From assembly GCF_027579695.1 (NCBI RefSeq), contig NC_083575.1, positions 30,855,382 through 30,919,381 of the forward strand: a DNA stretch of 64,000 bases. The letters are read 5' to 3'. Source of the DNA: Neoarius graeffei. Its lineage: Eukaryota > Chordata > Actinopteri > Siluriformes > Ariidae. The position numbers and the translations under genes were made by a program. Below are positions 38,404 through 50,500 of this stretch, in pieces (positions within the stretch are counted from its first letter, which is position 1; each line of letters opens with the position of its first letter). The notes below the pieces were generated by a model. It was not told where the DNA came from. It did no database searches and was given only the letters and a program-made list of their open reading frames with translations.

Positions 38404-41400
38404 ATGATATATCAGCCTACCTCAGGAATGAGTGAAAACATAACTGATAGAGTCATACCGGCTCAGACGTCGCCCGGGTCAACAAGGTCTGCGTCAGTTG
38501 CTAGGGAACCAGGGCAAACTGATGAGAAATGGGCTACTGGAACAAGACATCGATGGACGAGGACAGAAAATATGGATTTGCTGGAATGCTACTATACAAG
38601 CAATCCCAGAGAGAGGGGATACATGCAGAGAATGTGGGACCATTGGATACTTCAAAACCCACAATCAAGGCTAACAAAGAAACAGCTATTAGCCCAGTGT
38701 TCCAACATCCGTAATCGAAATCTGCTATCACAACTAGAGATTAATGAAATACAACAACGATGCTACGGCAAGGGGAAGACAGGTCAGCGGGGAGATGTCA
38801 TCATCCCCACAACCAGAGATTGGGTACCAAGCCCCAACAGCTAACAGCCTCAACACAAGAGCTGCTGACCTGAGAAGGAAGATCGTGACCCAACTGGAAA
38901 CCTGGAGCCCCCGACAAATACCGAAGCTGAGTTGCCAAGTACCTTCAGAAGATCTACTAGTAGATGTGAATGCTGCTCTGAAGACAATCTCCACAAGAAC
39001 CATCACTGAGACCAACAAGCTGATACACAGTACAGCAACAGTAATCATGGAGATGCTTGGACACAAGGTGGGCTTGGGACATAACAAACAGTATCCACCA
39101 TGGAAGAGACGATTAGAGGCCAAGATAAAGGCAGCAAGGAGAGAAGTTAGCCAGCTAGCTGAACTACAGAAAGGGAACATGGTGAATAAAGGGGCGCCCA
39201 GGAAGTACAACTCACTCTCCATACCAGAGGCACTCGAAACTGCCAAACAGCGACTAACAGCTCTGGCCACCCGGTTGAGGAGATACACCAAGGAAGGAGA
39301 GGCCAGGAGAATAAACAAGCTGTTCTCCACTGAACCAGCCAAGGTGTACTCTCAATGGCAGGGGAATAACAACCGGTCAGACCCACCAAGAGCTGAGGTG
39401 GAAAAATACTGGAAAGACATATGGGAAAGAAAGGCATCACACAACACCGATGCCCAATGGTTAGTGGACCTAAGAGCTGACCACAGCAACCTCCCAGAAC
39501 AAGAACCAGTAACCATCTCAATGGCAGACGTCCAAGAAAGAGTGTCAAAGATGAAGAGCTGGACAGCACCAGGCCCCGATATGATCCATACGTACTGGCT
39601 GAAGAAGCTAACTGCACTCCATGAACGCCTAGCAGCACAGATGAACCAGCTGCTGAGGGATGGAACCCACCCAGAATGGCTAACCCAAGGCAGGACAGTC
39701 CTAATCATGAAGGACCCCCAGAAGGGACCCATCCCATCCAACTACCGGCCAATTACCTGTCTCTGCACAACATGGAAGGCCCTGTCAGGCATCATTGCGG
39801 CAAAAATGAGTAAGCATGTGGCTCAATACATGAGCGAGGCACAGAAAGGAATTGGCAGTAACACCAGAGGAGCCAAGCACCAGCTACTGGCCGATAGAAC
39901 AGTCGCCCAAGACTGTAAGAAGAGACAGACCAACCTGTGCACTGCCTGGATTGACTACAAGAAAGCCTACGACTCAATGCCACACACATGGATACTGGAA
40001 TGTCTGGAACTGTATAAGATCAACAGGAACCTAAGGACCTTCATACAGAACTCAATGGAAATGTGGAAGACAACCCTAGAGGCCAACTCAAAACCCATTG
40101 CCCAAGTCAACATCAAGTGCGGCATATACCAAGGAGATGCGCTATCACCACTGCTGTTCTGCATAGGCCTGAACCCCCTCAGTCAGATCATCACGAAGAG
40201 CGGCTACGGGTACCGATTCCGTAGTGGGGCAACAATCAGCCACCTGCTCTACATGGATGACATCAAGCTGTATGCCAGGAATGAGCGAGAAATAGACTCG
40301 CTGATCCACACCACCCGGATCTACAGCGATGACATAGGGATGTCATTCGGATTGGACAAGTGTGGCCGGATGGTCTCAAAGAGAGGCAAGATGATCCGGA
40401 CTGAAGGGATTGACCTACCAGAGGGCAACATAGGTGATATCCAAGACAGCTACAAGTACCTTGGCATTCCACAGGCTAATGGAAACCATGAAGAGGCCAC
40501 AAGGAAGTCAACCACAGCCAAATACCTCCAGAGAGTAAGGCAGGTCCTGAAAAGTCAGCTGAATGGTAAAAACAAGGTCCGAGCCATCAACATGTACGCA
40601 CTACCAGTCATCAGATACCCCGCTGGTATCATAAACTGGCCAAAGGAGGAGATAGAAGCCACAGATATCAAGACTAGAAAGCTCCTCACCATGCATGGAG
40701 GGTTCCACCCCAAGTCCAGCACCCTGAGACTATACACTAAGCGGAAAGAGGGAGGCCGAGGGCTAGTGAGCGTCAAGACCACGGTCCAGGATGAAACATC
40801 GAAAATCCGAGAATACATCAGAAAGATGGCCCCAAAGGATGAACTGCTAAGTGAATGTCTCAGGCAGCAGAACCCTGATGAGAGTGCAGAGGAGGAGGAG
40901 GAACAGACAACCTGGAGAGACAAACCCCTACATGGCATGTACCACCGTCAGATAGAGGAAGTGGCTGATATCAAGAAATCCTACCAGTGGCTGGATAATG
41001 CAGGACTGACAGACAGCACAGAGGCACTAATCATGGCAGCACAAGAACAGGCCATAAGCACAAGAGCCATAGAGGCCAGGATCTACCAGAGTAGATCAGA
41101 CCCAAGATGCAGACTGTGCAAAGAAGCCCCTGAAACTGTCCAGCACATAGTAGCAGGGTGTAAGATGCTAGCTGGATCAGCGTACATGGAGAGACACAAC
41201 CAAGTGGCTGGGATAGTATACAGGAACATCTGCAACCAGTATGGAATAGAAATACCCAAGTCCCAATGGGCCATACCACAGAAGGTGGCTGAGAACAACA
41301 GGGCCAAGATTCTGTGGGACTTCAGCTTCCAGACTGACAAACAGATCCTGGCTAACCAACCGGACTTAGTGGTGGTGGACAAAGAGCAGAAGAGGGTGGT

Positions 41401-41683
41401 GGTGATAGATGTGGCGATCCCAGCTGACGCCAACATCAGGAAGAAGGAACATGAGAAACTTGAGAAGTATCAAGGGTTGAAAGAGCAGCTGGAACGGATG
41501 TGGAAGGTCAAGGGTTGCGTGGTCCCCGTGGTAGTGGGGGCACTTGGGGCAGTAACCCCCAAACTGGGAGAGTGGCTCCAGCAAATCCCAGGAACAACAT
41601 CTGAAGCCTCAGTCCAGAAGAGCGCAGTCCTAGGAACATCGAAGATACTGCGCAGAACCCTCAAACTCCCAGGCCTCTGGTAG
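38404..41683 (+). pseudogene. R4-like reverse transcriptase / REL endonuclease, one frameshift
   Basis: One ORF from MIYQPTSGMSEN at 38404, broken by an 8-bp deletion near 38771. The rest is open for 979 residues from 38744. In that numbering: reverse transcriptase with Asp404 in AWIDYKKAYD, GIYQGDALSPLL, YMDD at 503-506 and DSYKYLGI. Then a CCHC knuckle CRLCKEAPETVQHIVAGC at 789-806, and a restriction-like endonuclease with PDLVVVD (Asp874) and VVVIDVAIP (Asp889). All catalytic motifs are present. It performs target-primed reverse transcription. The first Met of the 979-residue frame is not the real start. A restored frame would be about 1,095 residues. Confidence 0.85.
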
Positions 41684-41770
41684 AGGACCCGAGCTTGAGG
41701 ATGACATGGATACCACCCCCCCCGCCGGGGGTGAGAAGGAGATTTTTTTTTTTATATATACACGCACACA

Positions 41771-42302
41771 CACACTACCATTCAAAAGTTTGGGGTCACT
41801 TTGAAATGTCCTTATTTTTGAAAGAAAAGCACTGTTCTTTTCAATGAAGATCACTTTAAACTAATCAGAAATCCACTCTATACATTGCTAATGTGGTAAA
41901 TGACTATTCTAGCTGCAAATGTGTGGTTTTTGGTGCAATATCTCCATAGGTGTATAGAGGCCCATTTCCAGCAACTCTCACTCCAGTGTTCTAATGGTAC
42001 AATGTGTTTGCTCATTGCCTCAGAAGGCTAATGGATGATTAGAAAACCCTTGTACAATCATGTTAGCACAGCTGAAAACAGTTGAGCTCTTTAGAGAAGC
42101 TATAAAACTGACCTTCCTTTGAGCAGATTGAGTTTCTGGAGCATCACATTTGTGGGGTCGATTAAATGCTCAAAATGGCCAGAAAAATGTCTTGACTATA
42201 TTTTCTATTCATTTTACAACTTATGGTGGTAAATAAAAGTGTGACTTTTCATGGAAAACACAAAATTGTCTGGGTGACCCCAAACTTTTGAACGGTAGTG
42301 TG
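41771..42302. mobile_element. Tc1-type MITE, about 530 bp
   Basis: Ends cactaccattcaaaagtttg and the inverse caaacttttgaacggtagtg, with no ORF. A very widespread fish repeat. It lies just after the LINE's (CA)n tail. Confidence 0.85.
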
Positions 42303-42309
42303 TATACAT

Positions 42310-43080
42310 GTTATTTCACCTCCCTCACTGCCACCACCAGGAACTACCTGCAGGCCAGGACAATGATAACATTTTAACATAGCCTATGGAAATCCAAAGT
42401 TTACACATTATCATCACGCACAGAAATTGCAAAACTAGTTTTAAAACCGCTAAGTTCCAACTGTTAAACATAGCGAGAGGCTGGGCTACGTGTGTGTGTG
42501 TAAAGTGTAAACCAGTGCATCCTGACTTTCTAACTATGCCTGTGTGTTGCGTGAGCGGCAGTCAGTCAACAACTCTTCGCAAAGTTTCCTTATGAAACAA
42601 TATGATCGCTGAAATTATGGCAGGGAACGCCAGATTAAACATTAAAACTGCCTTCTGAGCACTGTATCTACAGGCTGCCACCGAAAGAAGGAGGCTACCA
42701 GAAAGGCATCTCTACTCCGTACGATTTTACTTTCACTACGACATTACTTTGAACAGACTATCAAAAAATTGCAAGGTTATATGATAAAGTAAGGCACAGT
42801 TTACTTACAGTCGTTTTTTTTTTTTTTTGAAAAAACGATGCAATCGTTTTCTGCCTTTTGGCACCCTTCATCATGCCGTGTTGGGGTCCTGAACTAGGAG
42901 GAGCTGTCCCCGATATGCCTGTCAAACTTGTTGTGGGTAACCATAGCAACCAAGCTCGAGCTCGCAACCTGTGCAGTCTGCGCAGTTGCAACTATGTCTG
43001 TACTGCTGTGCACCAGGGCCGTGCAAAGACCTTTGGAGGGGCAGGGGCTCAACATTCAAAAAAGGGCACTTGGAACAAAT
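42310..43080 (-). repeat. hAT-type transposon relic
   Basis: The reverse frame at about 42870-42820 reads MMKGAKRQKTIASFF, like the N-terminus of SFF-type hAT proteins. 'cagggccgtgcaaagacct' at 43014 resembles a hAT end. Probably the same or a related element as at 37383-38202, split by the LINE. Confidence 0.4.
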
Positions 43081-43100
43081 TTTTCACACAAGTTCACATC

Positions 43101-43470
43101 ACATCACATTATCTCTAGCCGCTTTATCCTTCTACAGGGTCGCAGGCAAGCTGGAGCCTATCCCAGCTGACTACGGGCGAAAGGCGGTGTACACCCTGGA
43201 CAAGTCGCCAGGTCATCACAGGGCTGACACATAGACACAGACAACCATTCACACTCACATTCACACCTACGGTCAATTTAGAGTCACCAGTTAACCTAAC
43301 CTGCATGTCTTTGGACTGTGGGGGAAACCGGAGCACCCGGAGGAAACCCACGCGGACACGGGGAGAACATACAAACTCCGCACAGAAAGGCCCTCGCCAG
43401 CCACGGGGCTCGAACCCGGACCTTCTTGCTGTGAGGCGACAGCGCTAACCACTACACCACCGTGCCGCCC
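43101..43470 (-). mobile_element. tRNA-headed SINE, type 2
   Basis: Full-length reverse copy from 'ttatctctagccgctttatcc' to 'accgtgccgccc'. No clear target duplication. Confidence 0.9.
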
Positions 43471-43947
43471 CTCTTGCAATCTGTGGAATTAAATTTCAGT
43501 TCAAAATTCTATTTCAAGATACAAATTCTTAATGAAAAGATTAAACTTTTTAATGGCATGATTCTAACTTTCACTCAGGTCACATTGTTTGGATAGTTTG
43601 GATCATAGTGTGTTGGTGGATCATTGATGCTTTGGGGTTGTTTTACAGTTCCGGGGCATCCTTAAGGTTACCAGGTTATTTTTAACCCAAAATCTGGTTG
43701 AGCCTCTCCAGAAGTTAATACTTGGCCACAGAAAAGCAGGAAGAAGTTCTGTAACCGTAAATCTTTCCATGGTTTCAGCAAATACTAATTGTGAGTTAAA
43801 AATTGATTGCAATGTGCCAATAATTGTTTTGAAGAAGCCCTTTTGTGTTAAATAAATAAATAAATAAATAAATAAAATTTGCACTTAAGTCTGCATGTTT
43901 CAGCTTAAACTCTCTCTCACTGCATGTTTTTTGTATTTATTATTATT
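43471..43947. other. Intergenic; (AAAT)n at 43850-43877
   Basis: Includes a short Tc1-like-looking stretch ('gctttggggttgttttacag') but nothing definite beyond the microsatellite. Confidence 0.4.
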
Positions 43948-45185
43948 AGGGCCTGAGCACCGTACAGTGCGAAGACCCTATTGTTTTTGAAGGATTATTA
44001 TTATTATTAGGGCCCGAGCACCGTTCGGTGCGAAGACCCTATTGTTTTTCGAAGGATTCTTATTCTTATTATTTTTCTGTCGCGCTTGGCTTTTTTTGAG
44101 GCATTTCCCATGCACGAAAACTCATGAAATTTGATACACACATCAGTCATTGTAACCACTTCTCAGCCACAGACGTTTGGCCCCGGGCGTGGCCCAGGGA
44201 CTTCATAGCGCCCCCTAATGACATGGAGTCCTTGGATTGGCATATAGTTTCAGCTATGCATACCAAATTCGGTACGTATGTAGTTCGTCCCAAGACGAAC
44301 AACTTTCGTTTATACATTGCATTAGCCACGCCCAACAGGAAGTGAGGTAATTGGGCTTATATGCGTTTGGACACATGGTCATTTTTAACGTACTCCTCCT
44401 AGATGGTTCATCAGATTCATGTCAAATGTGGCAAACACAATGCCAAGATATTGCTGATGTTGAATTGTGAAGGGATTTTTGATATGTTGTAATATGTTGA
44501 AATGGCAATATTATGAATTTTAATACTCGCCACATAGGAAATCTGTCATGAAGTCATAATACATTTAATAATTTGGCTGAAACCTTTCAGGTTATTAGAG
44601 AATGTGATTATTATGACATCTAGACACTCAATATGCCTGTCTGGTATAGCACCACCAACTGGCCAAGGAAAGAATAGGGTTTTGAATATGTGTGTTTTGA
44701 CACGATGAATTTTAACATGCTCCTCCTAGACGGTTCATGAGATTCATGTGAAATTTGTTATACCTGATGCCAAGATGTCGCTGATATTAAATTGCGAAGG
44801 GATTTTTGATATCTTGTAATATGTTGAAATGGCCTTATGATTTTAATATCTTGCTACATAAACAGGAAATGTGTCAGAAAGCCACAGTGCATTGACTATA
44901 TGGTCAGACACTTCTTACTTCAATAGATATTATGATTATTATGATAATCTGACGCCCAATGGGCCTGCCTGTTATAGCGCAACCACCTGGCCAAGCAGGA
45001 AATGTGCCAGAAATTGGCAATGCCTTAACTGATTGATCTGATACTTTACAAAATATTGTGTATTATGATTGTGATGATATTCACGTGTAATTCAGATTCC
45101 TAGCACAGCGCCACCATCTGGCCAAGCAGGAAATGGGGAAAAAATGTTCAATTCATTGATGGATTGATCTGAAACTTTACAAAAT
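43948..45185 (+). repeat. Fish repeat with duplicated hairpin head and tandem body modules
   Basis: The head 'gggcctgagcaccgtacagtgcgaagaccctattgttttt' occurs twice (43949 and 44010), each with the hairpin GAGCACCGTTCGGTGC or a variant after a (TAT)n run. The body has diverged modules of about 300 bp starting 'actcctcctagatggttcat' (44391) and 'gctcctcctagacggttcat' (44720). Partial third and fourth units end in 'gcgccaccatctggccaagcagg'. No ORF; class unknown to me. Confidence 0.65.
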
Positions 45186-45293
45186 ATTGGCTATCCTGAG
45201 TCTGATGATATACAATTCTGTGCACACTCATACACACACAGTCATATGCATATTTATGCATACACTCTCACAAGTATGCACTCACATGCACAT

Positions 45294-45372
45294 GCAATAT
45301 CTATGAGCACACTCTCTTTCACACACACACTTTTTCTCTCTCTCTCTCTCTCTCACTCTGACACACACACTA
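45294..45372. repeat. CA/CT-rich simple repeats
   Basis: Alternating (CA)n and (TC)n runs. Confidence 0.8.
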
Positions 45373-45905
45373 ATAGCGGAGCTCCAGTGGAGCTCCATAC
45401 CTAAGAAAAAATGGTAAACCCATCGAGTCGATTTTTTGTGGTTTGTCCGTGTACGTGTACCACCAGTCATACACACCACCTAGTGGCCAGTGTTAGTAAT
45501 TACCAGTCATACACACCACCTAGTGGCCAGTGTTAGTAATTACCAGTCATACACACCGCCTAGTGGCCAGTGCTAGTAATTACCAGTCATACACACCGCC
45601 TAGTGGCCAGTGCTAGTAATTACCAGTCATACACACCGCCTAGTGGCCAGTGTTAGTAATTACCAGTCATACACACCGCCTAGTGGCCAGTGTTAGTAAT
45701 TACCAGTCATACACACCGCCTAGTGGCCAGTGTTAGTAATTACCAGTCATACACACCGCCTAGTGGCCAGTGTTAGTAATTACCAGTCATACACACCGCC
45801 TAGTGGCTAGTGCTAGCCAGTAAAGAAATAAAACAAAAGAGACTGGCTCGGATATAAGAAAATTCTACAACCCAGAAACAGATGGGAGCTCCGCTTTTAG
45901 GCAGT
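45373..45905. mobile_element. MITE carrying a 40-bp minisatellite
   Basis: The inverted ends 'agcggagctccagtggagctcc' (itself a hairpin) and 'gggagctccgctttta' enclose nine tandem units. No ORF. The flanking duplication is not clear. Confidence 0.65.
45461..45820. repeat. Minisatellite, nine 40-bp units
   Basis: Unit taccagtcatacacaccgcc plus tagtggccagtgttagtaat. Exact 40-bp spacing from 45461. Units differ at two or three positions (accacc/accgcc, tgttag/tgctag). No unique spacers, so not CRISPR-like. Confidence 0.95.
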
Positions 45906-46371
45906 GCCTAAATCTATATATTAGTGACCTGCCATCATTGTGCATTTTGTATTGGGCATTTGCAACATGCACATCACCTTTGAACATTTGATGAATATAT
46001 GACATGTGACTGTTTTGTTGGGTGGCAGAATGGCCTGGGTTGCGGAACAACACGTGCGAGGGCCTGTCAAGGCCGCTAGCAGCTTCAATTATTATTATTT
46101 CGTCAAAGCACTAGTATGTACTCTGCTTTTTTTTTTTTTGTCTTTTATGCAACACTATTTTCATTTTATGGCACACATCTCTCATGCATTTATTTCTTTT
46201 CATACATTTATTTATTTATTTATTTATTACCATGTGTTTTGTTCTCCATAAAAGATAGCATTTTTTTAATCATTTATTATTCCTAGTTCATACATAGCCT
46301 AGTCCTTATGTGTTTCGTATTATGGAAGCTTTCTTGTACTGAGTATTATTTCCTGTTTTCCTGTGGGTTTT
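45906..46371 (-). other. cacul1: Probable cacul1 3' UTR
   Basis: Follows the stop on the reverse strand. A (TTTA)n run at 46188-46228 provides several AATAAA-type signals in the reverse sense. Exact end unknown. Confidence 0.45.
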
Positions 46372-46411
46372 TCAGGATTCTTCACTTGCTCTTTTACGCG
46401 ACTGGTCACAC
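46372..46411 (-). CDS. cacul1: cacul1 terminal coding exon with stop
   Basis: Acceptor ttccccag. Completes Arg, then [12 protein letters not shown] and TGA (46374-46372). DQSRKRA is the conserved tail motif of CACUL1. The stop comes sooner than in the mammalian protein as I remember it. Confidence 0.85.
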
Positions 46412-47502
46412 CTGGGGAAAAAAAAATCCTTGTTATTTATAGTCTCACATCCTATTAATTTGTTTACACAAATTAATTTAAAGTTAATTAGGTATAATAA
46501 AGACTCAATATTATTTTAGGATAAAGCACACATTCAACAGAAATGTCTGGATGTGCTGGGATTAGGTTAGCTAAGACATTTAAGCTCAAAGTACTCATTA
46601 AATTATACATGATGAATACTGGCATTTGAGAAATAAATACTAATCCATCACTTGCCTTATCATTGAAACAGGGTTGCTGCAATTCTGAAGCTATATTTAG
46701 TAGGCTACAATTTAAGACTTATTCAGTACAGAAGCGTATTGCTGCCACGCCAGGAAAAAAAATCAGTATCAAGTAATAACGTGAAAAGTTTGTGATACCA
46801 ATATATTTATGTTATAACAATATATTTTCATGTAATTACATGAAACGTTTCACGTTATAACGTGATAACTTTAAACTCATGTTTGAACCTATGGTTTGAA
46901 TGTGATATCCGAAGAATGAACTGGGTAATATAGCTCATATACATGATTTAATCACGTTCTATTTCATTCTTGGGTTGAACTGCAGTATACACTGTTATAA
47001 AACAATTATACACTGTTTTTACTTAAACTTGAAATTAAATATTCTAATATTTTGAGATACTGGATTTCTGATTTTCATGAGCTATAAGCCATAATCAGCA
47101 AAATTAAAGCCTTGAAATATTTCACTTTACATGTAATGAATATAGAATATATGAAAGTTTAAATTTTTGAATTAAATTACAAAAAATTTACTTTTTTACG
47201 ATATTCCAATAATGTGAGATGCACTATAAGAGATGCAGTATATGTGTGTGGCATTTTTAAACACAGGAACAATCATCATAGAAAACCATGAACTTGTATC
47301 TTTTACCTGGAAAAACCATTTAGTGAAAGCTCCTTTTGCAATTTCTGGTCTTGAGCTGCATAATACAGCAGATCAGACTCCAAAACAGGAGGGTGTATTT
47401 GGGGAATAAATCTAGAAAACAGTGGAGGGGCTAGCTGAGCCCAGTCTGAAGAGAAAAAGAAAAACAAATTATAATTACTGACCAACTTCATATTTGAAAT
47501 GG

Positions 47503-47557
<55 letters not shown>

Positions 47558-50500
47558 TTGTTTTTGAATGTATTAAAGCTCATTCGTTTAATAATACAGC
47601 GCCCTCCACAATTATTGGCACCCCTGGTTAAGATGTGTTAAAAGCCTTAAAATAAATTCAATTTTTATTGCAGAAGCATAATCTCACACTGAAAATTGTA
47701 GAAAAATGTAACCCTTAACTCAAGTGAATTAAAAAAAAAAATCCCTGACTAAGAAATAATTATTTTTCATAAAATCACCTGTTCCACAATTATTGGCACC
47801 CATAACAATTCCTAGAAAATAAATGTAATTGAAGCATTTCTGTCATTTCTACTGTAGTTTATAAAGTTGATCAGAGTGTCGAGGAACCTTTAATTAGTAA
47901 TTCATCACATCCTGTTTCCCTGGGGTATGTGACACAGAGGCCCATTTCTCTTATCCACTCTTCAACATGGGAAAGACAAGAGAACACACCATTCAAGTAA
48001 GGCAGATGTGTGTCAACCTTCATAAGTCAGGCAATGGCTACAAGAAAATAGCCACTCGCCTACACCTGCCCATATCTACAGTCAGAGGAATCATTAAGAA
48101 GTTTAAAACAACTGGAACAGTGGCAAACAAGCCTGGATGAGGATGCAAGTTTATCTTGCCACCACGCACAGTGAGAAGGATGGTAAGAGAAGTAAAAAGT
48201 TCTCCAAAGCTCACTGTTAGAGAATTGCATTAAAGAGTAGCATCTTGGGGTCACAAAGTCTCTATAACAACCATCAGGCGCTATCTACATGCCAACAAGC
48301 TGTTTGGGAAGCATGCACGGAAAAAGCCTTTTCTCACTTACAAGCATAAACGTAAACATCTGAAGTTTGCTAAGCGGTACTGGGACTTCAACTGGGACCG
48401 TGCGCTTTGGTCAGATGAGACCAAGATAGAGCTTTTTGGCAACAAACACTCTAATACATCACAAAAGATGAGTATGCGGAAGAGCACCTCATGCCCACTG
48501 TGAAGTATGGGGGAGGATCGGTGATGCTGTGGGCCTGTTTCTCTTCCAAAGGCCCCGGGAACTTTGTTAGGGTGCATGGCATCATGAACTCTTTGAAATA
48601 CCAGGACATTTTAAATCAAAATCTGGTGGCCTCTGCCCGAAAGCTGAAGATGGGTCATCACTGGGTCTTTCAGCAAGATAATGACCCTAAACATGTGGCC
48701 AAATCTACACAAAAATGGTTCACCAGACACAAAATCAAGCTTCTCCCATGGCCATCTCAGTCCCCAGACCTCAACCCAATTGAAGACCTGTGGGGTGAGC
48801 TGAAGAGGAGAGTGCATAGGAGAGGACCCAGGACTCTGGATGATTTCAAGAGATTGTGCAAAGAGGAATGGTCGAATATCCCTCTCTCTGTATTCTCCCA
48901 TCTTGTGAAATGTTAAGTGCTGTCTTGTTGGCAAAAGGGAGTTGTACGAAGTATTAACATCAGGGGTGCCAATAATTGTGGCACACATGATTTCATGGAA
49001 AAGAATTATTTCTTAATGTGGGATTTTTTTCCCCACTGAATAAATACACTTGAATTAAATGTTGGATTTTTCTCTTTCTTTGCATTGTTGTCCTATATTA
49101 TTTTTAAAAAAAAAAGAATTTATTAGAAGCCTCAGAACATATCTTAATGAGGGGTGCCAATAATTGTGGAGGGCGCTGTAACAGTCAGCTGTTATCTGAA
49201 CAGAGTGTGAAGATATTTTTTGTTTTTGTGAAGATTCTTTGTTTTGATGGTATACATGCAATTACAGGCAAGTTGACGGAATAATTAATCTTATCTCTCA
49301 TCTCATTATCTCTAGCCGCTTTATCCTTCTACAGGGTCGCAGGCAAGCTGGAGCCTATCCCAGCTGACTAAGGGCGAAAGGCAGGGTACACCCTGGACAA
49401 GTCGCCAGGTCATCACAGGGCTGACACATAGACACAGACAACCATTCACACTCACATTCACACCTACGGTCAATTTAGAGTCACCAGTTAACCTAACCTG
49501 CATGTCTTTGGACTGTGGAGGAAACCCACGCGGACACGAGGAGAACATGCAAACTCCGCACAGAAAGGCCCTCGCCGGCCACGGGGCTCGAACCCGGACC
49601 TTCTTGCTGTGAGGCGACAGCGCTAACCACTACACCACTGTGCCGCCCGGAATAATTAATGTTAATAAGAATTTGACCCCCAACTAAAGTTCCACCTCCA
49701 GAAAGCATTTGGAGACATGCTTAAAATATTTGGCACATAATGAAGATCACAGCTTGAGAATTGTTTAGTTTAAATTATTCTTGTGGCTCAAAGCTGTAAA
49801 CTCCACAAGGAAGCTAGCCGCACACTACGCCGATCCATGTGGTACCGAACCGACCCATTTCAGAGCCGACTCCCGACAGGGCACGCACATATCCCCGACT
49901 AACTCACAACTGTTGACGAGTGCAGTCGCGATTGAAGCGACACCAAACAAGATTATGCGAACTAAGCATCATAACAAACATTCCGCTAAATATCACGTGA
50001 CAACTTAATAGCTTTGTGATTGGCTATTGGATATAGTTACTGTTAAATCCAACACTTGAAGATGCTACAGGCTGAATTACAAATGACACAACATGGAATA
50101 TGTAGCGCACTATCTAGGCTGCATGAGCTATTATTTCCAACCTTAAATAGTGCACTTATATAGGGGAGTGAAAGCGATTTGGAATTCAGCCACACAACTT
50201 GAGCAGAGTGGCTTTCCAGCCCACTGTGTCTATGGATAAAGCTTCAGTCTATGGAATTACAGTATATACCTGCATTAGGTGCTACCAACACGTATTTCTC
50301 GCGCTAGAAATTGTGTTTAATGATGTCACGTGTTATATGTGAAAGATATGATTGGCTATTGCTAGCGACTCTCGCCGATCAGTCTGGCTCCCGATTAGTT
50401 TTTCGAATCGGCTGTGAGATGAGTCTGTACCATCGAAAACTAGTCTTTACGCCTGACTCGCGACTTCAGTTGGCTCGGTACGCTGAAAATCGGCGTAGTG

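Larger units (their letters stand above)
38291..41745 (+). mobile_element. R4-like non-LTR retrotransposon with tRNA-like 5' head
   Basis: Begins atcagctggatagtacagtg, with a tRNA-like segment, then one coding region (38404-41683), a short 3' UTR and a T/TA-rich tail running into (CA)n. A C-terminal restriction-like endonuclease, not an APE nuclease, places it in the R2/R4-type group; Rex6 and Dong are the known fish and insect relatives I would compare first. Full length at the 5' end. It seems to have used TA-rich DNA as its target. Confidence 0.85.

Noticed and set aside
38744..41683. The 979-residue frame as a complete protein starting at 38744
   Set aside because: The other copy shows that the frame starts further upstream (equivalent to 38404) and was broken by an 8-bp deletion.
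45461..45820. CRISPR-like array of regular 40-bp units
   Set aside because: Units are directly contiguous with no unique spacers, in a eukaryotic genome; it is a minisatellite.
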